Origin: Labilibacter marinus
GTDB taxonomy: Bacteria > Bacteroidota > Bacteroidia > Bacteroidales > Marinilabiliaceae
Reading direction: 5' to 3'
DNA length: 64,000 bases
Assembly (NCBI RefSeq): GCF_001659685.2
Contig: NZ_LXYE02000020.1
Coordinates: 62,001 to 126,000, forward strand
A program made the translations under genes and the position numbers. Position 1 is the first letter of the stretch. The number at the start of each line of letters is the position of its first letter. Below, in pieces: positions 7,977 to 15,271 of the stretch. The notes under the pieces were generated by a model. It was not told the DNA's origin. It ran no database searches and saw only the letters and a program-made list of their open reading frames with translations.

Positions 7977-9605
7977 TTAAATCTTGGCAATAAAATCAGT
8001 TAAATTTTCATTTTTATCCAAGCCAAAACGTTTGCGTAATCTATATCTTGAAACATGAACACTTGTAACTGAAATACCCAAAAGGCTAGCCATTTCTTTA
8101 CCTGAAAAATTTAGTTTTATCAAGGCACAATGCTTACGCTCCGTTGGACTTAGCTCTGGGTATTTCTTTTGCAGATGTTCATAAAATCCACTATTTACGG
8201 CAATAAAACGACTATTAAATTCATTCCATAAGCCCACCGTTTCCGCATTTAAAGTTTTCAGTATAGTTTCAGTCGATTGGTCTCCTTTTGATGTTTCACG
8301 CAGTTTCTCGGCCAAGGTATGAATCGTTTCTTCTTTTTCTATCAGCTTAAGTGTAAAAGCAGTTAACTCCTTATTTTTTATATCTAAAGCTTCTTTGGCT
8401 TTCTCTTGTTTTTCTTGGATAAGCTCTTTCTCCAGACCAAACTTAGTGCGTTGTTTTTTTATTTGATATAATAAAAAGAAGATAACTAATGTGCCTATTA
8501 ATACGATTAAAATTATTCTAAAAATAAAGATGCTTTGACGCTGATCAGAGAGTAATTTTTCCTGTTCGAGTAAGGCTATTCTTTGTTGAACTACTTCTTC
8601 TTTATACTTGTTTTTTATTTCTATAAGTGAATTATTGCGGACACTTGTGGCACCAAAATATGCATCGCCTAACTCCTTAGATTGCCGAAGACTTAAATAG
8701 GCTTGTTTAAATTGTAATGAATTAAATTGAGCCAATGCCTCCCGTTCTAAAATATCCGTACGCAAACTATTGTGGTATCCATATTTTTCGTTGTAGTGTA
8801 AGGCTTTTTGATAATACGAAATGGCTGGTTCAAATTTGTTTTCCTTTAAATAAGCATTTCCCAGGTAATAGTAAACCACACTAATAAACCCTTTCAAACC
8901 CTCGTACACCTTATCGTCTAACATCTCATCTAAAATAAGCCTTTCAACATCGTGCAAAATCATCTTGGCTGTATCTGTCCTGCCAATTTGAGTATATATA
9001 AAAGCCTGCTCCGAACGGTGATAACTGTCAAACACCTTAGGTCGATTCATGATTTCACTAATCACCTCATTTGTATCCAAATGATTTAAAGCTAAATCGT
9101 AATGGGCAAACTTTCGGTAATGCGTGGCCAAGGTAAAATGTGCTCCCGACAATCTTTGCTGACTAATTTTGTTTTGCTTATACAAATGCTTCACAAGCTC
9201 AAGGGAATGTATGAGGTACTCACGAGAAATATTCTCCTTACCAAATTCTTGATATAAAATGCCCAAGTCGGCCTTTATGGTAGCCATGGAAAGGCTATCC
9301 TTAATCGCTTCTGCTATGGCCAAAGCCTGTATAGAATAATCAAAGGCATCTGCAAAATTTTGCTTGCGCCCTTGTATCTTACCAATGCGTATACTGCATA
9401 CCATAGTAATGGAATCTTGCAAAAGCTCTGCTGAATCTATCAGAGATTTATAGAACACCAAAGCCGAATCTTCATCGGATTTTTCCAATGCTTTAGCCTG
9501 TATTAAAAACGCATGCCTCTCTTCTTGAGTTTGTATAGCTATATCTGCGTTAATATCTAACACTGAAATAAAGACAAGGTAAAGTAGTAGTAGATGTTTA
9601 TTCAT
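7977..9605 (-). CDS. Membrane-anchored TPR sensor with C-terminal LuxR/GerE-like HTH
   Basis: About 542 residues starting at the ATG at 9603-9605, which gives a signal peptide (MNKHLLLLYLVFISVL). An upstream in-frame start at 9641 would add 12 residues and spoil the signal. TPR-like helical repeats fill roughly residues 30-330. One transmembrane helix follows (IFIFRIILIVLIGTLVIFFL), then a charged coiled coil and a C-terminal HTH (LSPTERKHCALIKL, MASLLGISVTSVHVSRYRLRKRF). This layout is common in Bacteroidota and resembles one-component regulators that sense in the periplasm. It lies divergent from the fucosidase genes, which makes them possible targets. Confidence 0.85.
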   Translation of the reverse strand: MNKHLLLLYLVFISVLDINADIAIQTQEERHAFLIQAKALEKSDEDSALVFYKSLIDSAELLQDSITMVCSIRIGKIQGRKQNFADAFDYSIQALAIAEAIKDSLSMATIKADLGILYQEFGKENISREYLIHSLELVKHLYKQNKISQQRLSGAHFTLATHYRKFAHYDLALNHLDTNEVISEIMNRPKVFDSYHRSEQAFIYTQIGRTDTAKMILHDVERLILDEMLDDKVYEGLKGFISVVYYYLGNAYLKENKFEPAISYYQKALHYNEKYGYHNSLRTDILEREALAQFNSLQFKQAYLSLRQSKELGDAYFGATSVRNNSLIEIKNKYKEEVVQQRIALLEQEKLLSDQRQSIFIFRIILIVLIGTLVIFFLLYQIKKQRTKFGLEKELIQEKQEKAKEALDIKNKELTAFTLKLIEKEETIHTLAEKLRETSKGDQSTETILKTLNAETVGLWNEFNSRFIAVNSGFYEHLQKKYPELSPTERKHCALIKLNFSGKEMASLLGISVTSVHVSRYRLRKRFGLDKNENLTDFIAKI

Positions 9606-9722
9606 TATTTTACTGATAGTGTACAATTTATAACAAAACAAAGCTATGTATTACTTTTTAATTGTATTGATTTTTAAAGCACTAAAATGGTGTTTGTATA
9701 GATTTTTCTCATGTTAAATATG

Positions 9723-9738
9723 AGTATAAGCTTATACT
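9723..9738. promoter_or_regulatory. 16-bp perfect palindrome between the TPR-HTH regulator and the fucosidase genes
   Basis: AGTATAAG is followed directly by its reverse complement CTTATACT. It lies in the 311-bp divergent region between the regulator and the first fucosidase, about 180 bp upstream of the latter. It is a possible operator. In DNA this AT-rich one or two such 16-bp palindromes are expected by chance in 64 kb, so position is the main argument. Confidence 0.3.
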
Positions 9739-9916
9739 TTCCACGTAATATTGTAATCATAAAACGCCATGACTGAATCTAACGGAAAAATAAAGATGGC
9801 TTTAATATCAGTATTTCAACATCCTTAATTTTCTTATCTGAATATGGATAAACGAGATGTTGAATTAATGCCTAGAATATAATGATATCAGCAATACAAA
9901 ATAAAAATATAGAGTT

Positions 9917-11272
9917 ATGAAAATGAGAATTCTTCTACTTGTTGCCTTTGGTATATTTTATACACTACCAGCACAAAAATTGGTAAAAGCCAATGATCCA
10001 GTGTTAGATTTTTTAAATCTGAAATTTGGCATGTTTATTCATTATAACACGGGTACCTACCATGCCGAGCAATGGGCCTACCCTTTCCACGATCCCAAAG
10101 ATTTTAAACCCTCCGCATTAGATTGTAATCAATGGGCTTCGGCAGCCAAGTCTGCAGGCATGCAATATGCTGTTTTTACCACTAAACACCACGATGGTTT
10201 TTGCTTGTGGGATACTAAAGTAAGCAACTACGATATAGCATCGGCTGAGAAGGAGTATAAAAATATGGATATTGTAAAAGAATATGTGGATGCTTTTCGT
10301 AAGGCAGATATTACCGTTGGTTTGTATTTTTCGGTATGGGACAGACATCACGGTATTCAGCATGGAAATATTAACGAGGAAAACATTGCCTTTACCAAGC
10401 AACAACTAAGCGAATTATTAACTAATTATGGCGAAATAGCTTGCATTGTGATTGATGGGTGGGGTTCGAAATGGGGCAATGGACCAGACTTTAAGGAATT
10501 ACCCTATGCTACCTTAGCCGACCATATTCACTCAATTCAACCTAATTGTTTGGTGATAAACCATAGCTGTCGTACAGATTTAAGCTTAACGCAATTGGCG
10601 CATTACGAGGCTACTCACGGGCAGCATTGCCCATTTGACAATACAGTTCCATCGCAGCAGGGGCCAACTATACAGCCAGCTTGGTTTTGGGAAAAGCATT
10701 TTGCTAATCTGGAATTAAAATCGGTTGAAGATGTAAAAAAAGAATTAAATTTTGCCAACACACATTACGCTAACTACCTATTAAATGCAGCGCCAAACGA
10801 CAAAGGTTTAATGGACGATAATGTTATTGAGCGTTTAAAGGAAATAGGAAAAGCCATCACCTTGTCAGAACCTTTAACAGAATTACCCAAAGTTGAGTCG
10901 GTTCATAAAGGAGTAAAAGCAAAAGCAAGTAGTTACAACGGAAAAGAGTTTGCTCCAACTAATGTAATTGATGCAAATTTATTTACTCGTTGGCAATACA
11001 AAGAAGGCGATAAAGAACCTTGGTTAGAGTTGGACTTTGGCTCACCTCAAACATTTAATAAGGTAATTTGTGGAGAGTTCAGAAAAGGTATTGAAGCCTT
11101 TAAAATTGAAGCTTTAGTTGATGGTAAATGGGTGTTATTAACTGAGGGAAAACAAATGACTTTTAATTATAATCGTAGTTTCCCAGATGTTACTGCACGT
11201 AAATACAAACTTACTATTCTTAAAGCTAGCCAGCTCCCTAAGGTGGCAGAGTTGACGTTTGTTAAATATTAA
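9917..11272 (+). CDS. Secreted alpha-L-fucosidase, GH29, with C-terminal discoidin-like domain
   Basis: This 451-residue protein has a short signal peptide (MKMRILLLVAFGIFYTLPAQ) and a GH29 catalytic barrel with KFGMFIHYNTGTY near 36-48, TKHHDGFCLWDT at 89-100 and the probable nucleophile Asp180 in VIDGWG. About residues 325-450 look like an F5/8-type (discoidin) beta domain (ATNVIDANLFTRWQ-like pattern). It removes alpha-linked L-fucose from glycans, probably in the periplasm or outside. The second GH29 gene starts 13 bp after its stop, so the pair is an operon. Linkage specificity cannot be assigned. Confidence 0.92.
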   Translation: MKMRILLLVAFGIFYTLPAQKLVKANDPVLDFLNLKFGMFIHYNTGTYHAEQWAYPFHDPKDFKPSALDCNQWASAAKSAGMQYAVFTTKHHDGFCLWDTKVSNYDIASAEKEYKNMDIVKEYVDAFRKADITVGLYFSVWDRHHGIQHGNINEENIAFTKQQLSELLTNYGEIACIVIDGWGSKWGNGPDFKELPYATLADHIHSIQPNCLVINHSCRTDLSLTQLAHYEATHGQHCPFDNTVPSQQGPTIQPAWFWEKHFANLELKSVEDVKKELNFANTHYANYLLNAAPNDKGLMDDNVIERLKEIGKAITLSEPLTELPKVESVHKGVKAKASSYNGKEFAPTNVIDANLFTRWQYKEGDKEPWLELDFGSPQTFNKVICGEFRKGIEAFKIEALVDGKWVLLTEGKQMTFNYNRSFPDVTARKYKLTILKASQLPKVAELTFVKY

Positions 11273-11285
11273 AAATCCATATAAA

Positions 11286-13136
11286 ATGAACTCAAAATAT
11301 ATCTTCAGCTTACTTTTTCTTTTTTGTATAACAATACCCTCAAAATCGCAGCAGAATGCGCCTAGTGTTGAACAAAGTAAAGCGATGTTGGATGCGCAAT
11401 ATCAAAAGGATTGGGCTGAAATTGATAAGAGACCATTACCTGCTTGGTTTAACAAAGCCAAGTTCGGTATTTTTGTGGTTTGGGGGCCGTATTCCGTTCC
11501 TTCTTATGCACCTGTTGGCCCTAACGGTTATGCCGAATGGTATTGGGCTCGTTTAAAAAATGAAGACCCAGATATAGTAAAATTCCATGAACGTGTTTAT
11601 GGCGATACTAAAGTAGAGGATCTGATTCATGACTTCACTGCTGATTTTTTTAATGCTGAGGATTGGTGTAATCTGTTTGCTGAAAGTGGTGCCAAATATG
11701 TGGTAACCACAGCCAACTATCATGATGGTTTTGCCATGTATCCAACGGGGTATGCCGAAACAGAATCTACCAAAAACTGGAATAGTGTTGAGTTAGGACC
11801 TAAACGCGATGTAATTGGAGAGCTCAATAAAGCTGGAAATAAAATGGGTTTAAAAATGGGTATCTACTTTTCACTGTATGAATGGTATCATCCTTTATGG
11901 TTAAGCGATAAGGATAAGTTTGTTACGGATCATTTTCATCCTAAGTTAAAAGAAGTAGTTAACCGTTATGAACCATGGAGCATATTTTTTGATGGCGACT
12001 GGGGTATGTCCGGAAAACGATGGCGCAATAATGAGCTGGCCAAATGGTTGTATTACGATTCTCCTGTGAAAGACAAAGTAGTAGTTAATGACCGATGGGG
12101 AAGTTCGCGAGGTATTAATGGAGATGTTTTTGAGAGTGAATATGGCTATGGAAAATGGACTTCTCCTCATCATCCTTGGCAAGAAGACAGAGGCATAGGA
12201 CAAAGCTATGGCTATAACCGAAGCGAAGATATTCATGATTATAATAGTGCCGATGAACTGATTGAACAACTTTGTTTAGTAACAGCTGGTGGTGGTAACT
12301 TTTTGCTATGTGTTGGCCCAACCGCAGATGGTAGAATTCCCGTAATTATGCAGGAACGTTTATTACAAATGGGTAATTGGCTTAAAACAAATGGTAATGC
12401 AATTTACGATGCTAAAGCCAATCCTTTTTGGCCAAGAACATTTGACTGGGGAACAATAACGACGAAGGAGGATACACTTTTTATGCATGTTTTTAATCCT
12501 GAAACAGCAGAAATTATATTAGATGGATTTGCTGGCAAAGTTACTTCGGCCAAATTGCAAGGTATAAATGGAAATAGCAAGGTGAAATTTAAACAGAATA
12601 AGGATGCTATCTCACTAAGCTGGGATTTTAAAAACAACCAAAACGATGTGTCAGTAATTAAACTGGTTACTGAGGGAACATGCAGTTATGATACGATTCA
12701 AAGGCAGTATAAAAACGGAGATTTATTTTTAACAGCACGTGCTTTTAACTATTCTAATCCTAATATTAAACCTATGTATGGAGGGTTTAGAGACCGTATG
12801 AAAGTAATAGGTTGGAAAAATGCCAAGGACTCCGCCTATACAGATATTATTATTACACAACCTGGCACATATAAGGTTTCTGTTAGTTATATGGCTACCA
12901 ATAAAAAGCAAACGGGTAGTGAAATTATAATAGAATTGGCCAACAAATCGTTATACCATACAACCGTTTTGTGTAAGGAAAATAAGGACTATATTTTTGA
13001 ACCAAAAACATTAGGAGAAGTACAATTTAATAAACCCGGTAAGTATTCGGTTCGGATAACTGGCAAACCCAATGGCACTTGGAATGAATTTGGACTTCAA
13101 TCATTCAAATTGCAGAAGGTAGGAGATAAAAAATAA
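11286..13136 (+). CDS. Secreted alpha-L-fucosidase, GH29
   Basis: About 616 residues from the ATG at 11286, which gives a normal signal peptide (MNSKYIFSLLFLFCITI...SKS). A 9-codon-longer start at 11259 overlaps the preceding gene and is less likely. GH29 features are FGIFVVWGPYSVPSY near 60-74, TTANYHDGFAMY at 141-152 and the probable nucleophile Asp236 in FFDGDWG. A C-terminal beta-rich region follows from about 380. It is diverged from the upstream GH29 enzyme, so the two probably differ in linkage preference. With the sulfatase at 15.3 kb it suggests a small fucan-degrading set without SusC/SusD. Confidence 0.92.
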   Translation: MNSKYIFSLLFLFCITIPSKSQQNAPSVEQSKAMLDAQYQKDWAEIDKRPLPAWFNKAKFGIFVVWGPYSVPSYAPVGPNGYAEWYWARLKNEDPDIVKFHERVYGDTKVEDLIHDFTADFFNAEDWCNLFAESGAKYVVTTANYHDGFAMYPTGYAETESTKNWNSVELGPKRDVIGELNKAGNKMGLKMGIYFSLYEWYHPLWLSDKDKFVTDHFHPKLKEVVNRYEPWSIFFDGDWGMSGKRWRNNELAKWLYYDSPVKDKVVVNDRWGSSRGINGDVFESEYGYGKWTSPHHPWQEDRGIGQSYGYNRSEDIHDYNSADELIEQLCLVTAGGGNFLLCVGPTADGRIPVIMQERLLQMGNWLKTNGNAIYDAKANPFWPRTFDWGTITTKEDTLFMHVFNPETAEIILDGFAGKVTSAKLQGINGNSKVKFKQNKDAISLSWDFKNNQNDVSVIKLVTEGTCSYDTIQRQYKNGDLFLTARAFNYSNPNIKPMYGGFRDRMKVIGWKNAKDSAYTDIIITQPGTYKVSVSYMATNKKQTGSEIIIELANKSLYHTTVLCKENKDYIFEPKTLGEVQFNKPGKYSVRITGKPNGTWNEFGLQSFKLQKVGDKK

Positions 13137-13140
13137 ATAT

Positions 13141-13201
13141 CCCATCGCTCTTCCCTTTGCTGTACAAGAGCAAAGAGAAGAGCCAAAGGTGATCGGATGG
13201 G
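13141..13201 (+). terminator. Large imperfect hairpin downstream of the fucosidase operon
   Basis: A 14-bp stem with one mismatch (13148-13161 with 13169-13182, loop of 7) is enclosed by CCCATC (13141-13146) and GATGGG (13196-13201). It begins 4 bp after the fucosidase stop. There is no T-run, so it may protect the mRNA 3' end or be a repeat rather than a standard intrinsic terminator. Confidence 0.5.
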
Positions 13202-13216
13202 AAATTAATCGGAAAA

Positions 13217-13313
13217 ATGCCTCGTCCGCTATTTGGACTTTGATTTCATTCTTACTAACACCTCGTATATTAAAACCCAAGGCTACAATATTTTTTCGTC
13301 CCTATCGGGCTTT
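13217..13313. repeat. Dispersed palindromic repeat, copy A
   Basis: It aligns over its length with 14829-14922 in the same orientation. The shared parts are CCGCTATTyGGACTwTGATT, an AAAAyCC-AGGCyACAATAT core, and a GTC...GGrCT end. Each part can form a small hairpin: GTCC/GGAC, a central inverted repeat around TTAAAA, and GTCCC/CGGGC. It is non-coding and lies in the 256-bp gap before the HNH gene. Confidence 0.55.
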
Positions 13314-13392
13314 AACGTGTACATAATTTTCTTCTAAAATTTTAAAGAGCCATAGCTAATATCTATATTTCGCTTAACTAATAAAGTAGTGT

Positions 13393-13701
13393 ATGGCAAA
13401 CCTTTGGGGAATCCCTAATGAAGTTGAAAAACTAGTTATAAAAAGAGATATCAAATGTGTTTACTGCGGCATTGAGTTTTCTCATGAAAAAATACCAAGA
13501 AAGAATAAAGCCTCTTGGGAACACATTATTAATGATATTAGATTAAACAGAGAAGATAACGTAGCTTTATGTTGTATTTCGTGCAATGCAAGTAAAGGAG
13601 CAAAACTTATTAAAGAATGGTTTAAAAGTGATTACTGTAAAAGAAAAAATATTTCATTGGAGACGGTCTCGCTAGTAGTAAGAAACGTTGTATTAAAATG
13701 A
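13393..13701 (+). CDS. Small HNH endonuclease
   Basis: This 102-residue protein carries the zinc-ribbon pairs C22-x2-C25 and C61-x2-C64, with His44 (SWEHIIND) and an NASKGAK end, the pattern of compact HNH nucleases. It has no signal peptide or delivery domain. Its TGA is followed at once by the ATG of the next gene, so the two are translationally coupled. The segment is more AT-rich than its neighbours and lies between two copies of a palindromic repeat, which suggests acquired DNA. A free-standing HNH nuclease might act in restriction, as a toxin remnant or as a homing-type enzyme. None of these is proven. Confidence 0.8.
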   Translation: MANLWGIPNEVEKLVIKRDIKCVYCGIEFSHEKIPRKNKASWEHIINDIRLNREDNVALCCISCNASKGAKLIKEWFKSDYCKRKNISLETVSLVVRNVVLK

Positions 13702-14199
13702 ATGCCAATTATGAAATTAAACCGCAATAAAATATTATCTGAAATAAAGCAATGTATACATGATAACAATATTGAATCATTTATTAAAACTGTTTATTCA
13801 ATGGCCAAGGCCAATTGTAATAACTCTCGCTTTGAATCACACTATATTGAAATAATACATTTTGTACTACTCCCTGAAATACTATCAAACCATAAAACAA
13901 AGCATAATGAAATTTTAGAAGCTGTACTTGACTTATTTTGGCACCAAGACACCCCATTAAAAAAGCTAGATAATGACTCTCAGGAACTACTATCCAGTTT
14001 ATTAAGTTTAGCGTGCAATACAACTTATAAACCAGATGATGAATTTTATTTTTTTGCATTAAATAAATCGATAGACTTAACTAAGTTTATCCATCAAATA
14101 GAAACAAAGAGGTTTTTAATTAAACAATACCTAAACCACCCAGACTCTTTGATTCAGTCTACTGCAAATGAATATGCAAAACTTAACGAATTATTATAA
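13702..14199 (+). CDS. Uncharacterised helical protein coupled to the HNH gene
   Basis: 165 residues, or 162 if the ATG at 13711 (MKLNRNKIL) is used. I do not recognise the family. It is predicted to be almost entirely alpha-helical and cytosolic, with no signal peptide, no membrane segment, and a scattered charge pattern that could suit HEAT-like or immunity-type helices. The start is directly after the HNH stop codon, which implies co-expression. An immunity or accessory role for the HNH protein is possible but only from neighbourhood. Codon use is strongly A/T-biased. Confidence 0.65.
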   Translation: MPIMKLNRNKILSEIKQCIHDNNIESFIKTVYSMAKANCNNSRFESHYIEIIHFVLLPEILSNHKTKHNEILEAVLDLFWHQDTPLKKLDNDSQELLSSLLSLACNTTYKPDDEFYFFALNKSIDLTKFIHQIETKRFLIKQYLNHPDSLIQSTANEYAKLNELL

Positions 14200-14225
14200 T
14201 TTCTTGGATACAAACTACCACACCT

Positions 14226-14825
14226 ATGAAAACAGAGAAAGAGAAAATGCTTTCGGGCAAACCATATAAAGCTTTTGGCGAAGAGTTATTATCTGAAAGA
14301 CAACATGCCAAGGAATTGATTTTTGACTTTAATGCTTTACGCCCTAAGCAAATTGAGGAACGAAATGAGATAATTAAAAAGCTATTGGGCAAAACCAAAG
14401 GTCAGTTTTTTATCGAACCACCCTTTAGATGCGATTATGGATATAATATTGAGGTAGGAGAAAACTTCTACGCAAACTATAATTTAATTATTTTAGACTG
14501 TGCCAAGGTAACTATTGGCGATAATGTTTTGATGGGTCCCAATGTAGCTATTTATGCAGCAGGACACCCTTTACATCACGAAATGCGTAACCAGGAGTAT
14601 GAGTATGCTTTTCCAATCAACATTGGTTCTAATGTATGGATAGGAGGAAATGTAGTTATCAATCCCGGAGTTTCTATTGGCGAAAATTCCGTTATTGGCT
14701 CCGGAAGCGTGGTTACTAAAGATATCCCTGGTAACGTTATTGCCATCGGTAATCCTTGCAAAATATTACGTGAAATAAGCCAAGAGGATAAAGCATATTA
14801 TTATAAAAATTTAAAGTTTGAGTAG
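14226..14825 (+). CDS. maa: Maltose/galactoside-type sugar O-acetyltransferase
   Basis: This 199-residue protein has the N-terminal maltose-acetyltransferase helical domain (LSGKPYKAFGEELLSERQHAK) and a left-handed beta-helix of hexapeptide repeats (GENFYANYNLIILD, IGSNVWIGGNVVINPGVSIG). The catalytic His is in AAGHPLHHE. The enzyme moves acetyl groups from acetyl-CoA to sugars such as maltose or glucose in the cytoplasm. It starts 26 bp after the unknown helical gene and may share its transcript, though function gives no link. It ends just before repeat copy B. Confidence 0.9.
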   Translation: MKTEKEKMLSGKPYKAFGEELLSERQHAKELIFDFNALRPKQIEERNEIIKKLLGKTKGQFFIEPPFRCDYGYNIEVGENFYANYNLIILDCAKVTIGDNVLMGPNVAIYAAGHPLHHEMRNQEYEYAFPINIGSNVWIGGNVVINPGVSIGENSVIGSGSVVTKDIPGNVIAIGNPCKILREISQEDKAYYYKNLKFE

Positions 14826-14828
14826 TAG

Positions 14829-14922
14829 ATGTTCCGCCCGCTATTCGGACTATGATTACCATAACTTAATACCTTGGATTAAAATCCTAGGCCACAATAT
14901 AAGTCGTTCATACAGGACTCTT
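14829..14922. repeat. Dispersed palindromic repeat, copy B
   Basis: This is a diverged direct copy of 13217-13313, starting 4 bp after the acetyltransferase stop. It includes CCGCTATTCGGAC and a near-palindrome CCTTGGATTA/AAATCCTAGG at 14872-14891, followed by CCACAATAT. Together the two copies bracket the HNH, unknown and acetyltransferase genes. Confidence 0.55.
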
Positions 14923-15271
14923 ATACATCATATCTTCATACAGCGTATTCAATCATAAAAATAACGTTTACTCTTGTAAGAGATCAAAAGCCATAGGCTC
15001 ACTCCATATTGTAAGCATAGAGTAAAATCCTTACATAAGCGCACATAAAAAAATCGAAATTTATAAGTTCGATGTATGTCTCAATCCACAATATTAACCT
15101 ACACCTAAGTTCCACAAATTACCCCCTGTACATTTTATTATTAGATAGTATTTTCACACTGTATATATATTGTATATCCTTTTGCACAGGACTTTTACGT
15201 TCTATAAAATACTTTTGAAACTGAGATTTAAACTTATCACAAACCTTATTTTCACTCGGTTAATCTAATAA
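14923..15271. other. Non-coding region upstream of the sulfatase
   Basis: About 350 bp with stop codons in all frames. Apart from the promoter-like pair near its end (15181-15217) and a weak hairpin ATCGAA/TTCGAT at 15055-15075, I see no gene or RNA signature. Confidence 0.5.
15181..15217 (+). promoter_or_regulatory. Candidate promoter for the sulfatase gene
   Basis: TTTG at 15181-15184 and TACTTTTG at 15210-15217 match the Bacteroidota -33 and -7 elements. The 25-bp spacer is slightly long, and the -7 element is 54 bp upstream of the ATG. Confidence 0.45.

Noticed and set aside
7977-9605. TPR-HTH gene as a hybrid two-component regulator of a polysaccharide locus.
   Set aside because: No histidine-kinase or receiver motif. 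It is a TPR, membrane helix and HTH one-component type.
13393-13701. HNH gene as a group I/II intron homing enzyme.
   Set aside because: No intron or reverse-transcriptase sequence is visible around it, and it does not interrupt another gene.
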